Source: an uncultured Ignatzschineria sp. (GTDB lineage: Bacteria; Pseudomonadota; Gammaproteobacteria; Cardiobacteriales; Wohlfahrtiimonadaceae). Taken from it: a stretch of DNA of 64,000 nucleotides. Location of the stretch: contig CALZEE010000004.1 of assembly GCA_945639195.1 (NCBI GenBank), positions 124,001-188,000 of the forward strand. The letters run 5' to 3'. Position 1 is the first letter of the stretch. Each line of letters begins with the position of its first letter. This document shows positions 38,046-48,600 of the stretch, piece after piece. The translations under genes and the position numbers were made by a program. Below the pieces are notes generated by a model. The model did not search any database, was not told where the DNA came from, and was given only the letters and a program-made list of their open reading frames with translations.

Positions 38046-39484
38046 ACTAAATCAGTAATCCATTTATCATCTTCTTGTGCTAACTCTGGGAGAAGCGCTT
38101 GGATGAATTTTTTATCTTTACGTTTTACATCAATAACGTTACCTGTTGCGGTACTAATCAATGCTAAGAGCGATGCAAATGCTACTGTCTGAGCATCAAG
38201 CAGTGTCTCATCTGGCTCAATACCAAAGTTGTTAAGACGCATTGGTGTTTTTGTTCTTTCTGGATTAATACAGTTAATACGAATCCCCTCATCTTGCCAC
38301 TCTTCGGCCAATGCCTGTGTCAAGTTTACAACGCCGGCTTTCGTAGATGAATAAACACTACTAAATGCACGTCCTCTTGTATAAGAGCTAGATGTAAAGT
38401 TAAGGAATGATCCCTGTGTTCTTTTAAGGTATGGCTTTGCTGCCAATGCGACATTAATTGCACCAGTAAGATTAATTCCTACCATTTCAGAAATTTCATA
38501 AGCATTCATATGATCTAATGCTTTATTTAATAAAACTGCAGCTGTATTAATGACATAATCGACTCTACCCGTTTCAGCGTAGACAGATTTAAGTGCTTGC
38601 TCAATCGTCTCCATATCTTTAACGTTGACACCATTACCACGGCTAAAGCTATAGGTTTTAGCGCCATAGATATTCGCAAGCTCAATGATCTCCGCACCAA
38701 TGCCATAACTACCACCAAAAACAACCACAACACGATCTTGAAGGTGCTTAAAAACATCAGCTGAGCTTAATTGCTCTAACGTACAGTTACTGCGGCTTTG
38801 GAATAACTTATCCGCTAAGAAAAGATCTACAGATTGCGTTAATTTAATGTTAGTTTCAGAACCTGCAACCACTGCAATTTTTTCTTCCGGCATTGCTTTT
38901 AAAACAATCCCACAATCACAAGTGGCGGCTAAGCCTAATTCATCATAACGTTTATAAGCCTCTTTCAGGGTTCCTAGCTTAAATGCTTGAGGAGTTTGCC
39001 CTTGTCTTAAATCATTACGATTAGGGATATCAACAATCTCGTTATCATTATTTACTTGAACAATAGTATCAGAGCATGGAATCACTACATCTACTGCGTT
39101 ATAAGTATCTAATTTATCAATACACTCATGAATTACGTGAGAAGATAATAAAGGTCTTACAGAATCATGGATGATAAGCTTTGTATCATCTCCGTAATTT
39201 GCAAGTGCAGAAAGCGCTGATTTTGTAGAGTCTGTGCGCTCCTTACCACCATTAATAATTTTAGAGACTTTACTATAATCACCACTCAGAACAATGCGTC
39301 TAATCCCCTCTTCATAGAAGGGGACCGCTACTACAATAACCTCATCAATTCTTTCATTATTTTGAAAGATATCTAATGTATGCTCAAGCACGGTTTTACC
39401 TGCAATTTTTGCAAACTGCTTAGGGTAGCCCAATCCCATACGAGTACCTACACCACCAGCTAAAATGACTCCAATTGTCTTCAC
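38042..39484 (-). CDS. bcs1: bifunctional CDP-ribitol synthase (cytidylyltransferase + reductase)
   Basis: A 480-residue fusion. Residues 1-235 are an IspD/TarI-type cytidylyltransferase (ILAGGVGTRMGLGYPKQF, IHDSVRPLL, RQGQTPQAFK). Residues about 240-480 are a short-chain dehydrogenase (VVFGGSYGIGAE, NTAAVLLNKAL, catalytic YSSTK). This order and length match Bcs1/Acs1 of Haemophilus influenzae types b and a, which reduces ribulose 5-phosphate to ribitol 5-phosphate and activates it as CDP-ribitol. It is therefore the strongest clue to the chemistry of this capsule. First gene after kpsT, 116 bases away, and overlapping the TagF-like gene by four bases. Confidence 0.92.
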   Translation of the reverse strand: MKTIGVILAGGVGTRMGLGYPKQFAKIAGKTVLEHTLDIFQNNERIDEVIVVAVPFYEEGIRRIVLSGDYSKVSKIINGGKERTDSTKSALSALANYGDDTKLIIHDSVRPLLSSHVIHECIDKLDTYNAVDVVIPCSDTIVQVNNDNEIVDIPNRNDLRQGQTPQAFKLGTLKEAYKRYDELGLAATCDCGIVLKAMPEEKIAVVAGSETNIKLTQSVDLFLADKLFQSRSNCTLEQLSSADVFKHLQDRVVVVFGGSYGIGAEIIELANIYGAKTYSFSRGNGVNVKDMETIEQALKSVYAETGRVDYVINTAAVLLNKALDHMNAYEISEMVGINLTGAINVALAAKPYLKRTQGSFLNFTSSSYTRGRAFSSVYSSTKAGVVNLTQALAEEWQDEGIRINCINPERTKTPMRLNNFGIEPDETLLDAQTVAFASLLALISTATGNVIDVKRKDKKFIQALLPELAQEDDKWITDLV

Positions 39485-39600
39485 GTTAATATCCTTGATA
39501 CAGTAATATATATTTCTTAATTTCCAAATCTTTATTCGTTTTATTTTACATTATTTTACTAATTATAGTAATGAATGCGCTGCCTATTCCCATAAGCAGA

Positions 39601-40260
39601 TTATAAATTCTGATAAACTTTAATGCCTTCTTCTACATCCTCATAAGTCGTTGCGGTACCATTATCCAGAATGATAACCAAGTCGCACATCGTGCGTACC
39701 TGCGTCATCCCATGAGTGACTAAGATAATGTTCGCTTTTCCGACTTTGTCTTTAAAGGCTTTACTCGCCTTCTTCTTAAAATGCGCATCCCCTACAGACA
39801 TCGCTTCGTCGATAATGTAGTAGTCAAAATCAAATGCAAGGCTTAGTCCAAATGCTACCCGCCCGCGCATTCCAGATGAATAGGTTTTTGTAGGGAGATC
39901 AAAGTAATCTCCTATCTCTGCAAACTCTTCAACACTACGGACGATCTCCTGCATATCTTTGCCCCGAAACCCTTGGGTACGTGCAATAAACTTCACATTC
40001 TCTCGCCCAGAGAGCGAGCCTTGGAACCCACCAGAGAGACCAACAGGCCAAGAGATGGATTGATCTGTAATGATTCTACCGCTATCGGGCGTATCTACCT
40101 TCGCAAGCAGATTCATAAGCGTAGACTTACCCGCCCCATTCTTACCGATCAGCGCAACATTTTTGCCATCTGGAATCGTAAAAGAGAGGTCTTTAAAAAC
40201 ATATTTACGACCGGCCTTATGATGTAAGTATGACTTAGTGATATTTTCGATTTTAATCAT
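39601..40260 (-). CDS. kpsT: capsule export ABC transporter ATP-binding protein
   Basis: A 219-residue ATPase with Walker A GKNGAGKS, the signature YSSGMRGRVAFG, Walker B YYIIDEAMS and the H-loop LVTHGMTQV. Size and motifs match KpsT/BexA/CtrD, which with KpsM moves lipid-linked group 2 capsule across the inner membrane. The ATG overlaps the kpsM stop by four bases. Higher G+C than the glycosyltransferase core, so it belongs to the conserved export block. Confidence 0.95.
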   Translation of the reverse strand: MIKIENITKSYLHHKAGRKYVFKDLSFTIPDGKNVALIGKNGAGKSTLMNLLAKVDTPDSGRIITDQSISWPVGLSGGFQGSLSGRENVKFIARTQGFRGKDMQEIVRSVEEFAEIGDYFDLPTKTYSSGMRGRVAFGLSLAFDFDYYIIDEAMSVGDAHFKKKASKAFKDKVGKANIILVTHGMTQVRTMCDLVIILDNGTATTYEDVEEGIKVYQNL

Positions 40261-41051
40261 CTCGTCAATAACCTCTGCCTACGGATACGGTAAAGACCTG
40301 TAGATACAAATAGCACTAACAGTGTACAAAAAATAGGGTAAGTCTGATTCACACCAGTAATAGTCGGATAAGTAGCAAATACACCTTCTCGAATATTACT
40401 GACAATATGCGCAAATGGATTCCAGAGTAACCATGGGAGATATTTCTCTGGAATAATCCACAGCGGAAATATGACCCCGCTCATCAGATATAGCGGTAAA
40501 AACATAATTCGAATAAAGGTCTTTGCATTGGGCGCAACCTGAACAATAATGGAAAAAAGCACTCCTAGCCCAAATGAGAAGAGAATCCCTACAAGCAACG
40601 AAAACAACCATTCCAATGGATAGGCCACTTTAACATCATAATTAAACCAGAACCCCAAAATAAATAACAAAATGAAGTAAACAGCACTTGAAATAGAGAG
40701 CTCAACTAGAACCCTTGCAATATAAGTATCAAAAATTTTAATATTTGGGTAAGCAAATAATGCTTGGTTTGCGCTCACAGCATCCATCAGTTTAAAAATG
40801 ATATTTCGCATTAGAAAGAAGGGGATCATTCCTGCAAGTAAGAAGATCGGGAACTCCATACCCGGCACTGAACGTGCACGGATCACCGTAAAGATAAACA
40901 TCATGAAACCAATGTGAGCCATCGGCTCAAATAACAACCAAAACGCCCCCATTCGACGACTTCCAAAGCGCGTCAAATACTCGCGGAGGACAAGTGCAAA
41001 AAGCACATCCTGCATGATTTGAAGAGAGGAACGTTTACTGTTGGGGATCAT
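40257..41051 (-). CDS. kpsM: capsule export ABC transporter permease
   Basis: A 264-residue integral membrane protein with six predicted helices. Family landmarks are LREYLTRFGSRRMGAFWLLFEP near the N terminus, GMEFPIFLLAGMIPFF in the first loop, and the NPFAHIVSNIREGVF region before the last helix. Matches KpsM/BexB/CtrC (ABC-2 type, about 260 residues). Pairs with KpsT, whose gene overlaps by four bases, and follows kpsD after about 180 bases. Confidence 0.95.
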   Translation of the reverse strand: MIPNSKRSSLQIMQDVLFALVLREYLTRFGSRRMGAFWLLFEPMAHIGFMMFIFTVIRARSVPGMEFPIFLLAGMIPFFLMRNIIFKLMDAVSANQALFAYPNIKIFDTYIARVLVELSISSAVYFILLFILGFWFNYDVKVAYPLEWLFSLLVGILFSFGLGVLFSIIVQVAPNAKTFIRIMFLPLYLMSGVIFPLWIIPEKYLPWLLWNPFAHIVSNIREGVFATYPTITGVNQTYPIFCTLLVLFVSTGLYRIRRQRLLTR

Positions 41052-41229
41052 GATTTATAGACTCTTATACTGCATGAATTTGTTGCTGTTGTGAATTATT
41101 GAGGGGATTTTGTGTCACATTGTACATAAAACTTATCGCATATACATATCATTATCGATTTCCCTGCAATAATCCTAGTTGATTAATATTATTAATCACT
41201 AATCAACCAACTGATTTTATTATTCAATA

Positions 41230-42399
41230 CTACTTATCCAGCGCATTGCCTAACACTAATACCTGAATAATAGGTGAAATAAGTTTTTGGAACTCGTACA
41301 CCGCCGCGTTTGTTACATAGATTGCATCATCCGGTTGCACTTGGAATTGCTGCGCCACAAACATAGAGGTAGGGTCTTTCATATTCAACTGGAATACAAT
41401 CGGCTTCTCTTTAGAAGTGATGGTGTTAGAGACAGGATCAAAGGTGATGCCGTCTGAAAGCCTAAAGACAAACACACCACTTGCATTGGCTTTTTGCTCG
41501 TTTAAGCCACTAATGGCTCCTAAAACATCTAATAAGCTTGGGTCTTTAGAGGGGAAGTCATGCAATCCTGGTTTACTCACGGCGCCCATTGCAACAAAGC
41601 GTTTTCTAGCACGCTCTAGCACGACTTCTGTATTCGCTGCAATCGGGTGATTTAAGCCATTTAAGAGCTCTTCGTAGTTATAACGCTGCACAGTAGAGCC
41701 ATTACGCACCACCACATCTACTAAGTAAGGTTCTAACTTTGGCCCACCTGCAAGGTTTACCACATCTAATAGTGTTAATGGACCTTCTAATGTTGAATAG
41801 CGTCCCGGCTTATTCACATCACCCGCAACCAGTACAGAACCACCCAAATCCCCAGTAATAGAGATAAAGACTTGTGGGTCTGATACGAATTTAGTGAGTT
41901 GATCGCGCACTTTCGCCTCTGCTTGCGCAGTCGTTAAACCTCTAAGACTTAAGTTACCAACATACGGCAAGGAAATAACACCTTGGCTGTTTAATCGAAC
42001 CTTATCAAAGACTGTTCCGCCTGAAGCAAGTGATGCAAAGAGCGCTCCATCTTCAGCACTGTCTGAAATCATTACACGAATAACATCACCAGAGGTGAGC
42101 CTCAACTCTGGCACCACAGGTTTACTCGTGTTCGTTTTTAAATGCATTATTTTAGGTCGCATATACGCGCCAATAGTAGCCGGCTTAAGCTCTACGAATT
42201 GGTAGCCATTTTCTAAACTAGGTTCAGCATTAGCATCTTGCTGCTTGCTATTCACAATACTAGAAGCCCCCGGCCCTGCGGCAGAGATCACGCCAGAACA
42301 CCCGGCTAATACCATCGGAAATACAAGGCAAGAAATGCGTAATAGATTATTACGTAATAATCCTGATAAAAATGTTGTTTTAACGACCATAGACATCAT
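41230..42399 (-). CDS. kpsD: capsule export outer-membrane lipoprotein (CtrA/BexD type)
   Basis: A 389-residue outer-membrane polysaccharide export protein with a lipoprotein signal, FPMVLAGC (lipidated Cys34). A poly-export domain has LTSGDVIRVMISD and GVISLPYVGNLSLRGLT, followed by SLBB-type beta-grasp repeats (VLVAGDVNKPGRYSTLEG; AMGAVSKPGLHDFPSKD). Length and lipid anchor fit BexD/CtrA better than the longer soluble KpsD of E. coli. It forms the outer-membrane channel and contacts the KpsE-like protein. GAGG precedes the first ATG by 6 bases. Confidence 0.93.
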   Translation of the reverse strand: MMSMVVKTTFLSGLLRNNLLRISCLVFPMVLAGCSGVISAAGPGASSIVNSKQQDANAEPSLENGYQFVELKPATIGAYMRPKIMHLKTNTSKPVVPELRLTSGDVIRVMISDSAEDGALFASLASGGTVFDKVRLNSQGVISLPYVGNLSLRGLTTAQAEAKVRDQLTKFVSDPQVFISITGDLGGSVLVAGDVNKPGRYSTLEGPLTLLDVVNLAGGPKLEPYLVDVVVRNGSTVQRYNYEELLNGLNHPIAANTEVVLERARKRFVAMGAVSKPGLHDFPSKDPSLLDVLGAISGLNEQKANASGVFVFRLSDGITFDPVSNTITSKEKPIVFQLNMKDPTSMFVAQQFQVQPDDAIYVTNAAVYEFQKLISPIIQVLVLGNALDK

Positions 42400-42505
42400 T
42401 CATAGCCTCTTATATATGCTGTTGTTGTACCCTACCACCTCACATAAGCCTAATACTTTGGAGCGCGGTAGGATCATTAAATTAGATTCTTTTAAAACGG
42501 ATTCG

Positions 42506-43621
42506 TTACTCTCGATGGTCTTCAATAGATGCCATCACAAAACGTGTAACACCATATAGTAACAGTAATACGATCAAGATGGTGATGAGATTATAGAGGC
42601 GACGAGGGTAACTTGCTTCCTGCGGAAGATTTGGCTTAACAACAGCAATCAAGCTACGAATATTACGAATCGTTTCTAATTTAGCATTCTCTACAATCGC
42701 AAGACTTGCCTTATAGAGCTCTTCTGCCACCATCACATCTACTTGCAGACGTCGATAATCAGAAGAGACAGTATTAAGCACCTCTGCTGTTTCAAACTCG
42801 CCAGATGTTGCGCGGCGTTGCTCAGATTCTAATTGAGAAACTAAAGCATTAATCTTATTCTGCTGCGCCTTTATCTGGGGAGCATTCGCAGAAAGACGAG
42901 TTTTAAGACCATTCAGGCTTGCTCGCTCCATTGCGATGCTCGCTTCTAGTGAGGCAATAATCTGACTCACAGATTCAACTGCCACATCCGCACTAATAAT
43001 TTGATATTGATTCTGGAATGAGACCATTTTGCCGCGCATTTCTTCATAACGCTCTGTTGCAGTCACGAGCTCTCTTTGCGAGAAGGCCAGCTTTTCATCT
43101 GCCATAGAGCGGGTAATGCTATTCACAAAACGCTCACTCTGTAACAAAATCTCTTTCAAAACAGATTCAGCATATTCGGGCGTAAAGGCTTCTACTTTAA
43201 TCGTTAAAAGCCCAGTAGTTTCATTATATTCGGTATTTACAAGCTTCTGATAAAACGCGAGCTTCTCTTCTTGTGTTGCATCTTTAGAAAGATCAAAGAA
43301 AGGGTCTGTCCACTTACCAGCATAATTTGCTGTCCAGTCTAGCTTCTGCTCTAATATCCCCAGCATATCGTGCGAGATAATATACTCTTTTAAATAGAGC
43401 GTATCCTCACGCGAAACCGGGTCTACTGCGCCCATTAGCATCGCGATTCCCGGCATTGCCCCTTGAGATCCACTCTCCTGCTGACGAACAACCACTTGGG
43501 AAGAGCTCACATAACGATCTGCTGCAAACAGTGTTAAATAAACCACAGCAATTAAGAAAGGAACGATGATCATTCCTAACACTAATTTATTTTTCAATAT
43601 ACTTCGAGTCTTTTGCTTCAT
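42506..43621 (-). CDS. kpsE: capsule export inner-membrane/periplasmic adaptor
   Basis: A 371-residue protein of the polysaccharide co-polymerase 3 type (KpsE/BexC/CtrB). One transmembrane helix lies near the N terminus (about 10-30), followed by a periplasmic region with RYVSSSQVVVRQQ, a long coiled coil (about 170-300, including KMVSFQNQYQI and ALVSQLESEQRRA), a proline-rich AVVKPNLPQEASYPRRLY, and a second helix at the C terminus. Bridges the KpsMT transporter and the outer-membrane channel. Follows kpsS after a 348-base gap and precedes kpsD. Confidence 0.94.
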   Translation of the reverse strand: MKQKTRSILKNKLVLGMIIVPFLIAVVYLTLFAADRYVSSSQVVVRQQESGSQGAMPGIAMLMGAVDPVSREDTLYLKEYIISHDMLGILEQKLDWTANYAGKWTDPFFDLSKDATQEEKLAFYQKLVNTEYNETTGLLTIKVEAFTPEYAESVLKEILLQSERFVNSITRSMADEKLAFSQRELVTATERYEEMRGKMVSFQNQYQIISADVAVESVSQIIASLEASIAMERASLNGLKTRLSANAPQIKAQQNKINALVSQLESEQRRATSGEFETAEVLNTVSSDYRRLQVDVMVAEELYKASLAIVENAKLETIRNIRSLIAVVKPNLPQEASYPRRLYNLITILIVLLLLYGVTRFVMASIEDHRE

Positions 43622-43969
43622 ATTTTAATTTCTTAATTACCGATAGTTGTCACGCCAATCATATACTCTCATACATCTTGATAGCTAAATGACTATTAGA
43701 GTATTAGAACATCTATTCTCATACTTTTCTTGTCCTCAATCATATCGCAATGATTGAAACACCTTTCTGTATATTATTCATACCAATAGATATACCAGTG
43801 AAACTAAAAACAGTCCTTATCAATAAAGTACCGTAGAAAATTTATGGAGAATCATACCAATTCCCCCAATCCTTGTAAAACTATCAAGCAGAACTATATT
43901 CCCCATACCGACATTAATGGCATTGGCACATACCTTATCGTACGCTAATCATAAAACCTGAAAATACTT
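43622..43969. other. 348-bp gap between kpsS and kpsE
   Basis: No gene seen. Long enough for a separate promoter serving the kpsEDMT block. No terminator with a clear T-run was found after kpsS. Confidence 0.4.
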
Positions 43970-45226
43970 CTATGCATCATAATCCTTGCGGAGCTCTTCT
44001 ACTCGTAATTCATGATAATAAAAACTTCCATTGAGCTGTGTTTTAATTCTGAGATGTTGTAAATAATTATTCACAAATGCAGCATCAGGCGCTTCTGGTT
44101 GATGCCAGAAATTAGCTAATTGCTGCGCACTCGTAAGTCCTGGGATATCATAGTGTGCATCTCCGATTACCTTAACCGGCAATGTATGAATCAATGCAGA
44201 GATACCGCTGGTGCTATTAACCACTACCATCCCTTTTGCATTTCTTAAAAACACTGGCATTGGGATATCTAACACATAAAAGACGCGACCTTCTACGCCT
44301 TTGCGCTTTGCTAAAGCTTTAATAAACTTCCCATAATCACTAAAGCCCTTATCCATCGGATGGTGCTTAATCACGAGCTTACAATTTTCTGGGGCATAGA
44401 GCGCAAATGAGTTCACGACGCGGCGAATATATTGCGACACGGTTCGTCCCCGCCCATGCTTACGGATCTGGCTATCACTATGCACTTGTAAGGGGAAGAT
44501 ATAAAACGGATCAAAGCTGCCGCTCTCTATCGCTTTTGTGATTTTCTTATCAGAAGTGCGATGCTGTAATGTCGTAATAAATGCCGAGAGCCAAGCACTC
44601 ACATAGATACGGATACGCTTTTCACGATGATGCTCATATTTCGGAAATTGCTTACGCTGACGCCACATGCCAAAGTAATATCCCCCCGCCATGCAGGCAC
44701 GTTTCCAAAAACCTGGTGCAACAGGCACAGGTCGCTCTTCTTTGAAGCACTTCCCTTTTTTTAGAACCCGCTTAAAAGTAGGATCAAGATAGATATTTTG
44801 GTCTCGTTCTACCTTACTACTATAGTTAACACCCCATTTTTCAAACGTGATGTAATGCGGACGTAGATAACCCTCTTCAAACGCCCAGAAAGAGACACCC
44901 TCTTCAGCGCAGTAGTCTCGCGCACTATCATGATAACGACGACTATCGCCAAAACAGACAACCGCATCAATCCGATGAGTTTTAATAAAATCTGCTAAAA
45001 AAGGGATAAAATCTTCTGGCGCACCTGTGTAATTCACCGCCCCTTCTGTTTCAGGGTAGTAATACGCATCACCGCCATTAAGGTTAATCTTATAGACGTC
45101 TTTTGAGAGCGATGATTTCAAATAATTTTTAAAATGCAGAAAAAATGGCCCAACAGGTCCCTGTAGCAGAAGCACGCGTTGGCTCTCTACTGCAAACTCT
45201 TCCCAATAACTATCGTATTTCTGCAC
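43970..45226 (-). CDS. kpsS: capsule Kdo transferase KpsS
   Basis: About 418 residues. KpsS adds the first beta-Kdo to phosphatidylglycerol, beginning the lipid anchor of group 2 capsules. Family landmarks are VLLLQGPVGPFFLHF, VVCFGDSRRYHDSAR, FWAFEEGYLRPHYITFEKWGV, a central FYIFPLQVHSDSQIRKHG, IKHHPMDKGF and VVVNSTSGISALIH. The start is not obvious: a GTG at 45226 has AGGA 9 bases upstream and is chosen, while the open frame runs to a TTG at 45265 with no ribosome site. First gene of the locus, divergent from dnaE. Confidence 0.93.
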   Translation of the reverse strand: MQKYDSYWEEFAVESQRVLLLQGPVGPFFLHFKNYLKSSLSKDVYKINLNGGDAYYYPETEGAVNYTGAPEDFIPFLADFIKTHRIDAVVCFGDSRRYHDSARDYCAEEGVSFWAFEEGYLRPHYITFEKWGVNYSSKVERDQNIYLDPTFKRVLKKGKCFKEERPVPVAPGFWKRACMAGGYYFGMWRQRKQFPKYEHHREKRIRIYVSAWLSAFITTLQHRTSDKKITKAIESGSFDPFYIFPLQVHSDSQIRKHGRGRTVSQYIRRVVNSFALYAPENCKLVIKHHPMDKGFSDYGKFIKALAKRKGVEGRVFYVLDIPMPVFLRNAKGMVVVNSTSGISALIHTLPVKVIGDAHYDIPGLTSAQQLANFWHQPEAPDAAFVNNYLQHLRIKTQLNGSFYYHELRVEELRKDYDA

Positions 45227-45574
45227 TATATTTATAGTCCTAATTATTTTTATAAGATATACCAAACAATCTTAGTGATATCTTTTGCCTATTGGCTTTT
45301 TAATAAAAACTGTCTTATCAGTCAGTTAAACAGTGCTTCCTCACTAACCGTGTCACCATTCAACCGAGATTTAGAAGGGGCTATTCTAACAAATACCCAT
45401 CTAATTACCTATTTGATTGTCAAAAAACTGAAGAATTATAACACAACCCATTAGATTGTTTACAAATGAGGCGCTTCTCCTTTTACGATTATCACTCGAT
45501 TTTACCCCCAATATTGCCACCCGCTCAGCCCCATTTTGTGATACTATTTCGGGTTCAAATCTTGTGATTTTCTC

Positions 45575-45580
45575 TATAAT
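45575..45580 (+). promoter_or_regulatory. candidate -10 box of dnaE
   Basis: A perfect TATAAT, 35 bases before the dnaE start, but the -35 region 17 bases upstream is poor. The whole 45227-45615 gap between divergent kpsS and dnaE shows no gene. Confidence 0.4.
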
Positions 45581-45615
45581 ATTTCCCCTTTTGTCGAGTA
45601 TTAAACCCAGCGCTT

Positions 45616-48600
45616 ATGACTTTTACCCATTTTAATCTGCACACTGAATTCTCCCTTGTTGATGGCCTTATCCGCATTAAACCGCTCTTTGCTAAACTCA
45701 AAGAAGCTGGTATGACGGCGGCTGTCCTCACGGATCTTGGTAATGAATTTGCCGCGATTAAATTTTATGAAACAGCCAATCGCTCCGGCATTAAGCCCAT
45801 CTTTGGAGCAGATTGCCTACTCTTAGACGCCGACAATAAAGTGGGAAGAATCACCCTCATCGCGCAAAACTACCAAGGTTATCTCAATCTTGCAGAGCTT
45901 TTGAGCTTTGGTTACCGCTACAATCAAGTACGCGGCGTGCCTTATATCACTTATGAGAAGCTGCATGAATTTGCCGAAGGGCTGATTGTGATTCTCGCAA
46001 AAGAGAGCCACTTTGGGACAGCGCTACTGAATCAAGACGAGGCTGCTGCGGGCAAGATCCTCACAAGCTTTTACGCGCCTTTTATCGAAGATCATCTCTA
46101 TATCGGTATTAAACGCCTAGAGCAAGAGAATGATGAGCGCTTTATTCAAGAAGTATTGCCGGTGATTGAGACATTTAATCTCCCGCTAATCGCGCTTAAT
46201 GATGTACGCTTCTTGCAAGAGTCAGACTTTGAGGCGCATGAAGTACGCGCGGCGATTCAATCGGGGCACAGTATGCTTGACCCCAATCGCCCCAAAAACT
46301 ATTCACCCAAACAATATCTACGCTCGGCGAGCGAGATGGAAGCGCTCTTCCATGACTTCCCTGATGCCATTGAAAACAGCATTGAGCTCGTAAAACGTTG
46401 TACCGTAGAGCTCACGTTGCACAAGCCCCAATTGCCGGCATTCCCGATTCCAGAAGGCATGACGATAGAAGAGTTCTTTAAAGCCGAATCATATAAAGGC
46501 TTGGTAGATCGTATTGGCGAGCGCACACCAGAGAACGACAAGCCCAATTACTGGGATAGGCTTGATGTAGAGCTTAACGTGATTAACAACATGGGATTCC
46601 CAGGTTACTTCTTGATCGTTGCGGACTTTATTCAATGGGCTAAAGATAACGAGATCCCCGTGGGCCCCGGCCGTGGTTCTGGTGCCGGCTCTCTTGTAGC
46701 GTGGGCACTGAAGATTACAGACTTAGATCCGCTCCCGTACGACTTACTCTTTGAGCGCTTCTTAAACCCCGAACGTGTCTCTATGCCGGACTTCGACGTC
46801 GACTTCTGCATGGAAGGCCGCGACCGCGTGATTGAGTACGTTGCCAATACTTACGGCCGAGAAGCCGTTTCGCAAATCGCCACCCACGGCACCATGGCGG
46901 CAAAAGCCGTTATTCGAGATGTGGGTCGCGCGCTGGGGCATCCTTATGGCTTTGTGGATCGTATCGCAAAACTGATCCCGATGGATATCGGTATCACGCT
47001 CGAAAAAGCGATGATGCAAGAGCCAGAGCTGCATGATCTCTATCATCAAGATGAAGAGGTGAAGATCCTCATGGATCTCGCAAAACAGCTCGAAGGACTC
47101 GCAAAATCTGTCGGCCGCCATGCCGGCGGTGTGGTCATCGCACCAACCAAGCTCACAGACTTCTCCCCGCTCTATTGCGAGGAAGGATCTGCCGCGCTTG
47201 TAACGCAATATGATAAAGATGATATCGAAGCAGCAGGACTTGTGAAGTTTGACTTCTTGGGGCTTCGTACTTTAACCATTATCGACTGGGCGATTAAAAA
47301 CATCGCTTATAACCGCGATATCAAGATTGATATTCAATCTTTACCGCTCGATGATAAAGGCGCTTTTGATCTCTTAAAAGCATGCCAAACCACCTCTGTA
47401 TTCCAGCTAGAATCCCGCGGAATGAAGGATCTTCTTCGCCGCATGCAGCCCGATACCTTTGAAGATATCGTCGCATTGGTGGCGCTCTTTAGACCTGGAC
47501 CGCTAGAATCTGGGATGGTAGAAGACTTTATCAACCGTAAACATGGCCGTGAAGAAGTCGCATATCCGTTTGATGAGCTCGAAGGCGTGCTAAAACCGAC
47601 TTATGGGGTTATCGTCTACCAAGAACAGGTCATGCAGATCTCCCAAATTATCGGGAACTACAGCCTAGGCGGCGCGGACTTACTGCGCCGGGCGATGGGT
47701 AAAAAACTCCCTGAAGAGATGGAAAAGCAACGTACGCTCTTTATGGAAGGGGCCAATACACTCGGCTTTGATACCGAAAAAGCCGGTCGCCTCTTTGACC
47801 TTATGGAAAAATTCGCGGGTTACGGATTTAACAAATCTCACTCCGCCGCTTACGCCCTTCTCTCTTACCAAACTGCTTATCTTAAATGCCACTATCCGGC
47901 AGAATTTATGGCAGCGGTACTCTCTGCAGACTTAGATCATACCGATAAAATTATCATCATTATCGAAGAAGTCAAAGAGATGAAGATCCCGCTCATTCGC
48001 CCCAGTGTGAATGAGTCGTATCATGCCTTTACCGTTAACCGCGAAGGCGCGATTATCTACGGTCTTGGCGCCCTTAAAGGCTACGGAAAAGCAGCAGCCC
48101 TGCAATTGATTGAAGAACGCGAGGCCAATGGTCCTTACGTGGATCTCTTTGATTTCTGCCGCAGAATTGATCTCTCTAAAACCTCTAAACGCGCCATTGA
48201 TATCCTCATACGCGCCGGTGCGCTCGATTGCTTAGATAGCAGCGTGCAAACCGTGGCAGATCGTACGGCGTACCGCGCAAAACTCATGGCAACAATGGGC
48301 GAAGCGATCCGCTTAGCAGATCAACATCGCAAAAACGAAAGCTCCGGCCAAGGTGATATCTTTGGGCTCTTTGAAGCAGAGCCTAGCGCAGAGCCGCAAT
48401 ACGCATTGCAAGATGCTATGCCGATGACAGAAAAAGAGCTTCTGCATGCAGAGAAAGCCGTACTCGGCTTCTTCTTTAGTGCCCACCCGATTGATCAATA
48501 CCGTAGTGAACTGGAAGCGGTTATCACCACGAGCCTTACCACTCTTAAAAACATGCCAGAACCGCAATATCATTCGCGCGGGCATGATGACAGTGTCTTG

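Noticed and set aside
42420..42450. ops/JUMPstart-like GGTGGTAGGG on the minus strand before kpsD
   Set aside because: One mismatch to the GGCGGTAG core and no surrounding JUMPstart sequence; it lies inside the operon rather than at its head, so RfaH control is not supported.
45179..45454. 91-codon plus-strand frame between kpsS and dnaE
   Set aside because: Overlaps the kpsS start antisense and has no motif or ribosome site.
46762..47208. 148-codon minus-strand frame inside dnaE
   Set aside because: Antisense shadow of dnaE; no independent support.
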